A stretch of DNA of 64,000 nt from AP-15 sp963789025. Its GTDB lineage: Bacteria > Pseudomonadota > Alphaproteobacteria > ATCC43930 > CGMCC-115725. The position numbers and the translations under genes are program-made. Shown one piece after another: positions 42,342 to 50,637 of this stretch. Each line of letters starts with the position of its first letter. The stretch's first letter is position 1. The notes beneath the pieces are model-generated. The model did not search any database. It worked only from the letters and a program-made list of their open reading frames with translations, and had not been told where the DNA came from. The DNA lies in assembly GCA_963789025.1 (NCBI GenBank), contig CAWBIT010000011.1, positions 254,745-318,744 on the forward strand. Reading direction: 5' to 3'.

Positions 42342-43547
42342 TTATACGTTCATTAGCGCTCGCTCGATATCACCGAGGAGGTCGCCCTCGCCTTCCAGCC
42401 CAGCGGAAAAGCGCACCAGCGCGTCACCGATGCCGAGCTCGGCCCGTTCTTCGGGCTTGAGGCGCGAATGCGTGGTGGTTGCGGGATGGGTGACGAGGCT
42501 CTTTGAATCCCCGAGATTGTTGGAGATATCCACGAGCCGCAGCGCGTCGAGAAAACGGAAGCAGGCCTCCTTGCCGCCGCCCACCTCGAAGCAGACGAGG
42601 CTGCCCCCTTGTTTCATCTGCCGCCGCGCAAGCTCGACTTGCGGGTGGCTCGGCAGGCCAGGGTAGAGGACGCGCTTGATCTTTGGATGGCTCTCCAAAA
42701 ATCTGGCGACCGCAGCGGCGGTGCGGCATTGCCTTTCGACCCGCAGCTCCAGGGTTTCCAGCCCTTTCAACAGCAGCCATGCGTTGAACGGGCTCAAGGA
42801 TGGCCCGGTGTGCCGGTAAAAGGGGCCGAGGTCGTCCTTGATGAATTTCTCCGATGCCAGGATCGCGCCGCCGAGGCAGCGCCCTTGGCCGTCGATGTGC
42901 TTGGTCGCCGAATAGACGACGACATCCGCACCTAATGACAAGGGCTTCTGCAGGAGCGGCGTCGCGAACACATTGTCGACGACGAGAATGCCGTCGGCGC
43001 GGTGGGTCAGGCGCGCGACCTCGGCGATATCGATGATCTCCATCGCCGGGTTCGATGGGCTCTCGCAAAAAGCCAATGCCGCGCCGCCGGCGAGCGCCGC
43101 CTCCCAGGCGCAGAGGTCGCGCCCGTCGACGAGGACGGTCTCGATGCCCCAGCGCGGCAGTAGATCCGATACGATGTAGTGGCACGACCCAAAGAGGGCG
43201 CGGCTCGACACGACCCGCTGGCCGGCACGCAGCCGGCACAACAATGCCGCAAATACTGCCGCCATCCCGCTCGCCGTGGCGCGGCAGGCTTCGGCGCCTT
43301 CGAGCAGCCGCAGCCGCTCCTCGAACATCGCGACCGTCGGGTTGCGGTAGCGCGAATAGACAAAACGCGACCCCTCCTGGGCGAAAGCCTGCTCGGCTGC
43401 CGCGGCCGTGTCGTAGACAAAGCCCGAGGTCATGAAGAGCGCCTCGCAGGTCTCGTCATATGGGCTGCGGGCGGCGCCGCCGCGCACCAGGATTGTTGCG
43501 GGCTCCAGAGTGTCGGCGAGGTCGGGGGGCAGGACGGGCTTGGTCAT
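42342..43547 (-). CDS. metZ: O-succinylhomoserine sulfhydrylase
   Basis: MetZ makes homocysteine directly from O-succinylhomoserine and sulfide, so it uses the sulfide produced by CysI. This 401-residue Cys/Met-metabolism PLP enzyme has the PLP lysine at Lys216 (YSATKHIDGQGR), SRYRNPTVAMFEERL, ASGMAAVFAAL and THPATTTHSRL motifs. Opening with TILVRGG, plus length, fits MetZ rather than MetB/MetC. Its leader holds a SAM-II aptamer and an intrinsic terminator (43590-43693), so expression should fall when S-adenosylmethionine is plentiful. Confidence 0.94.
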   Translation of the reverse strand: MTKPVLPPDLADTLEPATILVRGGAARSPYDETCEALFMTSGFVYDTAAAAEQAFAQEGSRFVYSRYRNPTVAMFEERLRLLEGAEACRATASGMAAVFAALLCRLRAGQRVVSSRALFGSCHYIVSDLLPRWGIETVLVDGRDLCAWEAALAGGAALAFCESPSNPAMEIIDIAEVARLTHRADGILVVDNVFATPLLQKPLSLGADVVVYSATKHIDGQGRCLGGAILASEKFIKDDLGPFYRHTGPSLSPFNAWLLLKGLETLELRVERQCRTAAAVARFLESHPKIKRVLYPGLPSHPQVELARRQMKQGGSLVCFEVGGGKEACFRFLDALRLVDISNNLGDSKSLVTHPATTTHSRLKPEERAELGIGDALVRFSAGLEGEGDLLGDIERALMNV

Positions 43548-43589
43548 CGGCGTGGCTCTCCAATGTGCGGCCGCGCCGATTCGGGCAAC

Positions 43590-43620
43590 AAAAAGCCCCG
43601 GTCCCGCGCGGGCCAGGGCT
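43590..43620 (-). terminator. Intrinsic terminator in the metZ leader
   Basis: On the minus strand AGCCCTGGCCCGC-GCGGGACCGGGGCT forms a strong hairpin (43594-43620) followed by TTTTTGTT. It lies 13 bases after the SAM-II aptamer and 43 bases before the metZ start, in the position of an expression-platform terminator. Confidence 0.85.
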
Positions 43621-43633
43621 CCTTTCAGAACTC

Positions 43634-43693
43634 CCGACCTTTTAGCGCTTCTTTAACGTGGCCGCAAGCCGGTCGGCTCAAATCCACCACGAT
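43634..43693 (-). promoter_or_regulatory. SAM-II riboswitch
   Basis: The minus strand reads CGTGG...TTTGAGCC...CTTGC...CCACGTTAAA...GCTAAAAGG, the SAM-II consensus (RF00521). P1 pairs CGTGG (43687-43691) with CCACG (43657-43661). The pseudoknot P2 pairs CCGACC (43671-43676) with GGTCGG (43634-43639), both complete. SAM-II is found in Alphaproteobacteria before metA, metX and metZ-type genes and lowers expression when bound to S-adenosylmethionine. Here it precedes metZ and possibly cysI. Confidence 0.93.
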
Positions 43694-44030
43694 GCTGGAC
43701 GAGTAGCGCGACAGGGCAGGCGAGTCAAGCCGGTGCAACCGGCCCGGCTGATAATCCGCCGAAAAACAGCCAAGGAGCGGGGCGGAGGCCGCAGAACCCG
43801 CGGCTTTTTTGAACCGCCGAGGCGAAATAATAGCAAAAACCGTCGCTAATACTGGCTGTTATCCGCGCAGTAACAGCCAACGTCCCTGCCAATTTCACAA
43901 CCATTACCGTGGCAAAATTTTGGATCTCCAACAAGTGAGATTAGCTAGCACGCCAATGCGGCAATTTTCGGGTAGCTGTGAGAGTTAGAGACTGGCTCGA
44001 AATGATCCCAGTGTATTCGTGGACTCATCC

Positions 44031-44346
44031 GTCATTCCCGCGAAAAGCGGGAATCCAGGAGGGCCGGACTGTGCGCGCGTCCCTGGACCCCCGCTTCCGC
44101 GCTAGGGCATGCACATATCCCAGAGCCCAAATATCCCCCTCTCCGCCCTTGGGGGCGGAGAGGGTCGGGGTGAGGTGGGGGGAGCCGCAGGCTCCGATCG
44201 GCGGCACGACCCACCTCACCTTCCCACGCCTTTCGGCGTGGGCCCCTCCCTCTCCCCCCGCAAGCGGGCGGAGAGGGGCAAAAAGCACCGGAAACACAGC
44301 GCGCTCGAAATGTGTGCATACCCTAGCGCTTCCGCGGGGGCGACGG
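44031..44346. repeat. Nested palindromic repeat island
   Basis: An outer inverted repeat (44088-44116 with 44311-44341, around CGCTAGGG-ATGCACA) encloses a second element made of CCTCTCCGCCC...GGGCGGAGAGG (44134-44163), CCCACGCC-TTT-GGCGTGGG and CCCTCTCC...GGAGAGGGG (to 44279). A third piece, GTCATTCCCGCGAAA-AGCGGGAAT, begins at 44031. The arrangement suggests one repeat inserted inside another. With the rest of 43700-44429 it forms a 730-base gene-free stretch; I saw no gene there. Confidence 0.8.
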
Positions 44347-44429
44347 TAATTCGCGAGGTCCATTCCGAGCTGGCCTGATTACGTTCCGAACCGCTGGCTC
44401 GCGCAGGCCCGTCTCACTATGATCGACCG

Positions 44430-45374
44430 ATGTCGACCGATCAAACGCCGCGATTGCACTATCGCCTTGGCCTCAACCAGCCTGCCGGCAGCCCCACCGT
44501 CAAGCGGATCACCGAGATGGCGGAGGCGATCCGTCGGGAGACGGATGGCGAGTTCCTCGTCGAGGTGTATCCCGAGAGCCGGCTCGGACCCGACCCCAAG
44601 ATGTTCGCCAATATGCGCAGCGGCGCGCTCGAATTCTTCATGGCCGGGGCGACATTAGGCGAGGTCGCGCCGACCAGCGCATTGCCGTTGCTGCCCTTTG
44701 CGTTTCGCGACTCGAAGGCGGTTTTCGCGGCGCTCGACGGGGCGCTGGGCGACCAGATCCGGGGCGAACTGGCGCAACATGGCATCCATGCCTTCCGTCA
44801 TTGCCTGCAGAACGGGTTTCATCATCTGACGACCAGCGCGCGGCCGATCCACACCGCCGCCGATCTCGCCGGGTTGAAGATCCGCAGCCCGGGCGGCGCA
44901 ATTGCGCGCGACTTCTTCGAGGCGTTTGGGGCACAGGCCGGGTATGTCCCGTTCAGCCAAATGTACGATGCGCTGAAGGCCCGAGACTTTGACGGCCAGA
45001 GCGACCCTCTCGGTGTCGTACTGTCGCTGAAGCTCTACGAGGTGCAGACCTATCTGAGCCTGACCGCCCATTGGTGGTCGGGTTTTACGTTGCTGGCCAA
45101 CGCTGCTGCGTGGCAAGCGCTCCCGCAGGAAATCCAACAAGTCGTCGAGCGCAACGCCGAGAAATTCGCGCTGCTGCAGCGCGAAGACATCGAGCGAGTC
45201 AACGCGGCCGGCGCCGAAGAGCTTGCCAGCAAGGGGATGCAGGTCAACACGGCCGATACCGACAGTTTCCAGACGGCGCTCGGCCCGTTCTACGCCCGCT
45301 GGCGCGAGAAGGCCGGCCCCGCGGCCTGGCAATTGCTCGAAACTTATGCCGGTGGGCTTCCGGCCAGATCGTAA
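44430..45374 (+). CDS. TRAP transporter substrate-binding protein (DctP family), no signal peptide
   Basis: The 314-residue protein has the DctP fold pattern: GEFLVEVYPESRLGPDPKMFANMRSGALEFFMAG, LKIRSPGGAIARDFFEAFGAQAGYVPFSQMYDALKARDFDGQ and YLSLTAHWWSGFTLLANAAAW. The conserved arginine of the organic-acid site lies in KIRSPGG. It starts directly with the mature domain (MSTDQTPRLHYRLGL) and an in-frame stop about 50 bases upstream rules out a hidden signal peptide. No dctQ or dctM membrane genes are nearby. It is either a cytoplasmic ligand-binding relative or a stranded remnant. Confidence 0.85.
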   Translation: MSTDQTPRLHYRLGLNQPAGSPTVKRITEMAEAIRRETDGEFLVEVYPESRLGPDPKMFANMRSGALEFFMAGATLGEVAPTSALPLLPFAFRDSKAVFAALDGALGDQIRGELAQHGIHAFRHCLQNGFHHLTTSARPIHTAADLAGLKIRSPGGAIARDFFEAFGAQAGYVPFSQMYDALKARDFDGQSDPLGVVLSLKLYEVQTYLSLTAHWWSGFTLLANAAAWQALPQEIQQVVERNAEKFALLQREDIERVNAAGAEELASKGMQVNTADTDSFQTALGPFYARWREKAGPAAWQLLETYAGGLPARS

Positions 45375-45467
45375 CTGTCATTGCGAGGCTCGCGCAGCGC
45401 AACGAAGCAATCTCGATGGGTGAACACCTCACGGCGCGAGATTGCTTCGCTTCGCTCGCAATGACAG
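45375..45467. repeat. Palindromic repeat (CTGTCATTGCGAG...CTCGCAATGACAG type)
   Basis: Arms CTGTCATTGCGAG (45375-45387) and CTCGCAATGACAG (45455-45467) with inner arms GAAGCAATCTCG and CGAGATTGCTTC form a long hairpin. It begins at the stop codon of the TRAP-type gene and lies just before the SDR gene. The ATTGCGAG/GAAGCAATC pattern is a common bacterial intergenic repeat. Confidence 0.85.
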
Positions 45468-45497
45468 CTTTGCTTTCCTGCAATAGCCCGGCGCTCT

Positions 45498-46256
45498 ATG
45501 GCTACGAATGAACCATTTCGCCTCGACGGCAAGATTGCGCTGGTGACCGGCGCCGGACGGGGCATCGGGCGCGCCGTTGCGCTGGCACTCGCCGCCGCCG
45601 GGGCCGAGCTGGTGCTGGTGAGCCGCACCCCGAGCGAGCTCGACGAGGTGGCGCGCGAGATCGCTGCAGACGGCGGCAAGGCGCGGGCGTTGCCTTTCGA
45701 CGTCACCCGGTCTGACGCAGTCCGGGACGCCTTCGCAGGCCTTGAGGGGCTCGACATTCTGGTCAACAATGCCGGGGTCAACCGGCCGCAGCCCTTTCTC
45801 GAAGTCGACGAGCCGACCCTCGACCTGCTCCTCGGGCTCAATGTCAGGGCCGCGTTTGTCGTCGCGCAGGCCGCGGCGCGGCTGATGGTCGCCAATGGCC
45901 GCGGGGTCATCATCAACGTGTCCTCGCAGATGGGTCATGTCGGTTCCGACCTGAACCGTACCGTCTATGTGATGACCAAGCACGCGCTTGAAGGGCTGAC
46001 CAAGGCGATGGCGGTCGAGCTTGCGCCGAAAGGCGTGCGCGTCGTCTCGATCGCCCCGACCTTCGTCACAACGCCGCTGACCAAGCCCTTTTTCGAGGAC
46101 CCGGTGTTTCGCAAATGGGTGCTCGACCGCATTCCATTGGGCCGGCTCGGCACGGTAGAGGAGGTCGCGCAGGCGATCGTGTTCCTGGCTTCCCCCGCCG
46201 CCTCTTTGGTCACCGGTTCATCACTGCTCGTCGACGGCGGCTGGACGGCGTGGTGA
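45498..46256 (+). CDS. Short-chain dehydrogenase/reductase (FabG-like)
   Basis: This 252-residue classical SDR shows the cofactor motif TGAGRGIG, NNAG, the catalytic Ser in INVSSQMG and Tyr-x3-Lys in YVMTK, and the C-terminal GSSLLVDGGWTAW. Arg in SRTPSELD after beta-2 suggests NADP(H). Family members reduce keto groups of sugars, fatty acids or aromatic alcohols; the substrate is unknown. It overlaps nothing and ends 4 bases before an ABC-type binding protein, so the two are probably co-transcribed. Confidence 0.9.
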   Translation: MATNEPFRLDGKIALVTGAGRGIGRAVALALAAAGAELVLVSRTPSELDEVAREIAADGGKARALPFDVTRSDAVRDAFAGLEGLDILVNNAGVNRPQPFLEVDEPTLDLLLGLNVRAAFVVAQAAARLMVANGRGVIINVSSQMGHVGSDLNRTVYVMTKHALEGLTKAMAVELAPKGVRVVSIAPTFVTTPLTKPFFEDPVFRKWVLDRIPLGRLGTVEEVAQAIVFLASPAASLVTGSSLLVDGGWTAW

Positions 46257-46260
46257 GGCG

Positions 46261-47244
46261 ATGAGGCGCCGCGATCTTGTCGTCGGGCTTGCCGCCGGCG
46301 GGCTAGCCGCTTGGCCGCTGGCTGGTCGCACCCAGCAGCCAAAAGTGCCGATCGTAGGAGTCCTTTTCGGCGGCTCTGCTGCGCTGCTGAAGACGACCTT
46401 CTCGCCCTTCCTCACCGGCCTCGGCGAACTCGGCTATCGCGACGGGCAGAACGTCACGATCCAGTTTCGAGCCGCGGAAGGACGGTACGAACGCCTCCCG
46501 GCGCTGGTCTCCGAACTGGTGGCCGGCAAAACCGATGTGATCGTCGCGGCGGCTTCCCCCGCTTCCCTGGCCGCCAAGACTGCAACTGCGACCGTACCGG
46601 TCGTATTCGTGATAGCCGCCGACCCGGTCGCGCTCGGCCTGGTGGCAAGCTTCAGCCGGCCCGGCGGCAATATCACCGGGGCTACGTTCCTCAGCATCGA
46701 GCTTACGGCGAAGCAGCTCGAACTGTTGCACGAACTCAGTCCCAACGCCGGAACAGTCGGCTACCTGATTAACCCAGAGGTACCGGACCTGGCGGCTCAG
46801 ACAACCCGTGCCCAAGCCGCAGCCCGCTCGCTCGGGCTGGCGCTCCAGGTCGTGAACGCGCGCGCTGAAGACGATTTCGAGGCGGCCTTCATCGCGCTCG
46901 CCGAACAACACGCCGGCGCGCTGCTGGTCGGCGGCGACGAATTCCTGATCAGCCAGTCGGCGCGAATTGCCGAGTTGGCGGCGCGTCACACACTCCCCAC
47001 GCTGGCCGGCCTCCGAGTGTTCGCGGTCCTTGGCGGCCTGGCGAGCTACGGCGCCTCCTTCGCGGAAGCGCAGCACCAAGCCGGCCTCTACGTCGGGCGA
47101 ATTCTCAACGGAACCAAGCCGGCCGACTTGCCGGTGGTGCAGTCGACCAAATTCGAGTTGGTGATCAATCTGAAGACCGCCAAGACGCTCGGCCTCACCG
47201 TGCCACCCTTGCTGCTCGCGCAGGCAGACGAGGTCATCGAATAG
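46261..47244 (+). CDS. ABC transporter substrate-binding protein (PF04392 type)
   Basis: The 327-residue protein starts with a twin-arginine-like signal (MRRRDLVVGLAAGGLAAWPLAGRTQQ), then the ABC_sub_bind pattern: PIVGVLFGGSAA, FLTGLGELGYRDGQNVTIQFRAAEGRYERLPALVSELV, VFVIAADPVALGLVASFSRPGGNITGATFL and KTAKTLGLTVPPLLLAQADEVIE. Such proteins are very numerous in Bradyrhizobium-like genomes, often without adjacent permease genes, as here. Ligand unknown. It follows the SDR gene by 4 bases. Confidence 0.92.
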   Translation: MRRRDLVVGLAAGGLAAWPLAGRTQQPKVPIVGVLFGGSAALLKTTFSPFLTGLGELGYRDGQNVTIQFRAAEGRYERLPALVSELVAGKTDVIVAAASPASLAAKTATATVPVVFVIAADPVALGLVASFSRPGGNITGATFLSIELTAKQLELLHELSPNAGTVGYLINPEVPDLAAQTTRAQAAARSLGLALQVVNARAEDDFEAAFIALAEQHAGALLVGGDEFLISQSARIAELAARHTLPTLAGLRVFAVLGGLASYGASFAEAQHQAGLYVGRILNGTKPADLPVVQSTKFELVINLKTAKTLGLTVPPLLLAQADEVIE

Positions 47245-47357
47245 GAGCCTACCCTGCCCCGGCACATCAAGAGGGCGGCGCTGGCCAGCCGGCGGCAGCG
47301 GCCGACGCCAAGATCCGCAGCACGGTCGAGACCGCGCTTCTGCCATTCAGTATACTC

Positions 47358-48905
47358 CTAAGTTGAACTTCCCGACCGCGTCGGCGCTCGCACCAGGAAT
47401 ACGAGCATCGAAAGGAGCACCAAGCCGCCGATCAGCAGCCAGGCGTCGTTGAAGGCGGCGACGAGCCCGGCGCGCTCGACCAACGGCGCCACCAGGGCGC
47501 GCGTCGCTTCGTCGACCTCGCCGATCGGCACGCCGGTGAAATGCTCGGTCGGCAGGCCGACCAGACGGGCCGCCGACGCATCGCCCGCCTGCAGACGCGC
47601 GACGATCGACGCGATATGGGCGGGGGTGCGCTGTTCGAGCACGGTGTCGATCAGCGCCAAGCCGATCGCCCCGCCGAGATTGCGCATCAGGTTGAACAGG
47701 CCGCTCGCATTCGGGACGTCGGCGGGGTCGAAGCCGCTCAATGCCAGCGCGGTGGACGGCAGCAGACACAGCATGATAGCGCCACCACGGGCGAGCTGCT
47801 GCCAGAACAATCCCCAGAAATCGGTGTCGAAGGTCATGAAGCCGTTGCCGATCAGTCCGAAGGCCAGCAAGGCATAACCCGCGGCGATCAGCAGCCGGGG
47901 CTCGACGCGCCGTTCGACGTACGTGGCGGCCGGCGCCATTACCAATTGGGCGGCGCCCGTCACCATCATGATCTCGCCGATCGCCAGCGCATCGTAATTT
48001 CGTACCAAGCCAAGGTACACCGGCAATAGAAAGGTTGCCCCATAGAGGCCGATGCCGAGAACAAAGCTGAAGCAGCATCCGACCACGAAATTGCGGTCGC
48101 CGAATGCGAACAGATCGATCAGCGGCGCCCGATGACGTAAAGAGCGCCGGATCACACCGCCGCCAGAGACCACGCAAAGACCGGCCAGCAACAGTATCTC
48201 GGTGCTGACCCAGCCGCGATGCGGGGCTTCCTTGAGAACCAGTTGCAAACCGCCGAGAAAAACGGCGAGCAGCGGCAGAGCGACAAGATCGACGGAGCCG
48301 AGGCGGCGCCAGTCGGGACGATCGATATCGACAGCCCATGCGACCAGCAGCGCAAGGACGATCCCTGGCGGCACATTGATCAGAAACAGCCAATGCCACG
48401 AATAGCGGTCCGTGATGAAGCCGCCGACCGCTGGCCCCAGGGTTGGCGCCAGCATCGCCAGCAAGCCGGCGACGAGGGTCGCCCGGCTTCGCCCCAAGCC
48501 CTCGAACATCAGAAAAATCGCCGAGAACACGAGCGGGATCAGAGCGCCGCCGCAGAAGCCCTGCAGCACCCGCGCCAGGACCAGCGACCAGAAATTGTTG
48601 GAGCCGGCGCAGGCCAGGCTCGCTGCGGTGAAGCCGCAGATGCAGGCGAGAAAGGCGCCGCGCGTCGACATGACGCGGGTCAACCAGCCGGTCAGCGGGA
48701 TCGCGACAACCTCTGCGATCAAATACGCGGTCTGCACCCAGCTCAATTGATTGAGTTCAATGCCGAGCCCGGCTTGAATATCGGGCAGCGAACTCGCGAC
48801 GATCTGGATATCGAGGATCGCCATGAACATGCCGATGCTCATAGCGGTAAACCCGACCCACCTCTTGGCCCCGGCCGAACCCGCGCGTGTCAGGGGCAAA
48901 GTCAT
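47358..48905 (-). CDS. DHA2-family MFS exporter (EmrB/QacA type)
   Basis: The 515-residue membrane protein has about 14 hydrophobic segments and the DHA2 marks MSIGMFMAILDIQIVASSLPDIQAGLG (helix 1), SWVQTAYLIAEVVAIPLTGWL, ARVLQGFCGGALIPL and the motif C-like GPAVGGFITDRYSWHWLFLINVPPGI. It should export drugs or lipophilic products by proton antiport. It is the third gene after the type III PKS and Icmt-like methyltransferase, 26 bases after the latter, so it may export their product. No EmrA adaptor is nearby. Confidence 0.92.
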   Translation of the reverse strand: MTLPLTRAGSAGAKRWVGFTAMSIGMFMAILDIQIVASSLPDIQAGLGIELNQLSWVQTAYLIAEVVAIPLTGWLTRVMSTRGAFLACICGFTAASLACAGSNNFWSLVLARVLQGFCGGALIPLVFSAIFLMFEGLGRSRATLVAGLLAMLAPTLGPAVGGFITDRYSWHWLFLINVPPGIVLALLVAWAVDIDRPDWRRLGSVDLVALPLLAVFLGGLQLVLKEAPHRGWVSTEILLLAGLCVVSGGGVIRRSLRHRAPLIDLFAFGDRNFVVGCCFSFVLGIGLYGATFLLPVYLGLVRNYDALAIGEIMMVTGAAQLVMAPAATYVERRVEPRLLIAAGYALLAFGLIGNGFMTFDTDFWGLFWQQLARGGAIMLCLLPSTALALSGFDPADVPNASGLFNLMRNLGGAIGLALIDTVLEQRTPAHIASIVARLQAGDASAARLVGLPTEHFTGVPIGEVDEATRALVAPLVERAGLVAAFNDAWLLIGGLVLLSMLVFLVRAPTRSGSST

Positions 48906-48931
48906 GATCGGGATCCTCGCCCCGCGGGTTT

Positions 48932-49432
48932 TTACACCGCGCGGCGCGGCGCCAGAACGCGCTCCTCGATGCGGATGCGTCGAGCGATCAGCATCAGATT
49001 GAGCGCCGAGAACGTCGCTGCGACCGCGACGGCGCCAAAGGCGAGGGGCAGCACGGCGATCTCAGCGGCGACCAGCAGATAATTCGGGTGTCGTAAATAC
49101 CGGAATGGCCCGGTTTGCACTAGCGGTGCGTCGGGCAAGGTGATGATGCGCGTTGTCCAGTAACCGCCCAAACTCACGATCACCCAGATCCGGCCCAGCT
49201 GGAGTAGCGCAAATAGCCCGATCAGCAGCCAATCGGGCGAAGTCTCAGCCGGCACGAATACTGCCAGGCTGATAAGCCAGCCGGCATGCAACAGCACGTA
49301 GAGCGGGTAAGCCCCGGCATCTGCCTCCACAGCGCCCAGCCGGCGCAGCCGGGCGGTGTTGCTGTGTGCATGGGCAAGCTCGATGAGCCGCTGCAATGCG
49401 ACCAGAGCGAGCGTCCAGTAGAGCGCGGTCAC
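48932..49432 (-). CDS. Isoprenylcysteine carboxyl methyltransferase-like membrane methyltransferase
   Basis: This 166-residue protein has four to five hydrophobic helices and the ICMT-family motif GPFRYLRHPNYLLVAAEI plus a C-terminal RIRIEERVL. I place the start at a GTG (49432) whose GTGA overlaps the stop of the PKS gene, giving VTALYWTLALVALQRLIELAHA; longer frames run into the PKS. In Bacillus and Streptomyces, ICMT-like enzymes next to type III PKSs (BpsB, SrsB) O-methylate alkylpyrones or resorcinol-type products. By position this is likely the same here. Confidence 0.85.
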   Translation of the reverse strand: MTALYWTLALVALQRLIELAHAHSNTARLRRLGAVEADAGAYPLYVLLHAGWLISLAVFVPAETSPDWLLIGLFALLQLGRIWVIVSLGGYWTTRIITLPDAPLVQTGPFRYLRHPNYLLVAAEIAVLPLAFGAVAVAATFSALNLMLIARRIRIEERVLAPRRAV

Positions 49433-50487
49433 CGGTTGTCGATAACGAGAAAGCCTGCCGTGAAGCCGGGCCCGAGGGCATTCATCAGCGCGCGTTCCCA
49501 CCGCGCCCCGGTAGCGCGCGCCTTGGCGAGTATCCGTTCGAGCACAAACATCACGGTTGCGGCCGACATGTTGCCGTAGTCGCGCAACACCGCCCGCGCT
49601 TCGACCAGCGCGCCTTGTCCGAGGCCGAAGGCGTGCTCGAGCGCCGCGATCACCTTGGCGCCTCCCGGATGACAGACGAAACGGTCGATGTCGTCGATCG
49701 CAAGTCCATGACGGGCGAGGAACTCCGATGCGGCATCTTGCAGCTGCGTCGTGACAAGTTTCGGGATGTCGCGGGAAAAGATCGCTCTGAGGCCATCATC
49801 GGCGACCTCCCAGCCCATCACGTCGAGGGTGCCGGGCCAGGTGTGCTCGCCCGCGGCAACCAAGGCCGGGCCCTCTCCTTCGGTCGACAGGAGCGCGGCG
49901 GCAGCGCCGTCGCCGAACAGAGCCGTCGCAACGATATTGCTCTTCGACCAATCGTCACGCCGGAAAGACAACGCGCACAATTCGACGACCAGGAACAGCA
50001 CCGTCTTGCCGGGAGCGACAGCGGCCTGACTGGCGGCGTGGGCAAGCCCGAGGACGCCGCCGGCGCAACCGAGCCCAAAGATCGGCAATCGCTGCACCGT
50101 GCTCCGCAGACCCATCCGTTCGATCAGCAGCGTATCGAGGCTGGGCGTGGCGATGCCCGTGGTCGAAACGACGACGATGCTGTCGATGTCGTCCGTATGC
50201 CGGCCGGTTAGAGAAAGCACCCGATTGGTCGCCGCCTCGAGCAGATCGAGCGCGGAGCTGAGATAAATGCGGTTGCGCTCGGGCCAGCCATGCGCCCTGT
50301 CGTACCATTCGAGCGGCACGCAGGAATATCGCCTCTCTATTCCCGTGTTCAGGAACACCGGCAGCAGGCGATCGAGGTCGGGCGCGCGCCCGAACAAGAG
50401 TTTGACGCGTTCGATCACGTCATCCTGATCGAGCGGGTATGGAGGAACCGCGGTCGCGACGGCAGATAGACGCGGGACGGCAGGCAT
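49429..50487 (-). CDS. Type III polyketide synthase (chalcone synthase-like)
   Basis: This 352-residue homodimeric ketosynthase has the catalytic triad Cys141 (FGLGCAGG), His273 (VCHPGG) and Asn306 (YGNMSAA), and the C-terminal GPGFTAG loop. It condenses acyl-CoA starters with malonyl- or methylmalonyl-CoA without an ACP. In bacteria the neighbourhood with an ICMT-like methyltransferase marks alkylpyrone/alkylresorcinol synthesis. It is first in an operon with the methyltransferase (4-base overlap) and a DHA2 exporter. The starter chain length cannot be read from sequence. Confidence 0.94.
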   Translation of the reverse strand: MPAVPRLSAVATAVPPYPLDQDDVIERVKLLFGRAPDLDRLLPVFLNTGIERRYSCVPLEWYDRAHGWPERNRIYLSSALDLLEAATNRVLSLTGRHTDDIDSIVVVSTTGIATPSLDTLLIERMGLRSTVQRLPIFGLGCAGGVLGLAHAASQAAVAPGKTVLFLVVELCALSFRRDDWSKSNIVATALFGDGAAAALLSTEGEGPALVAAGEHTWPGTLDVMGWEVADDGLRAIFSRDIPKLVTTQLQDAASEFLARHGLAIDDIDRFVCHPGGAKVIAALEHAFGLGQGALVEARAVLRDYGNMSAATVMFVLERILAKARATGARWERALMNALGPGFTAGFLVIDNR

Positions 50488-50637
50488 TGAGAGTACTTAC
50501 CCCCTGAGAAGATTATCGGATAGCGTCTCAATGGCGCCGGATCGCAACGGCTGAGAATGCAGTTGACGCTTTGCGTCGATCGAATGAAGCGGGGTGAAAT
50601 CAGATCTTCAGGAACATATTTGGCGCCGCGGGCTAAG

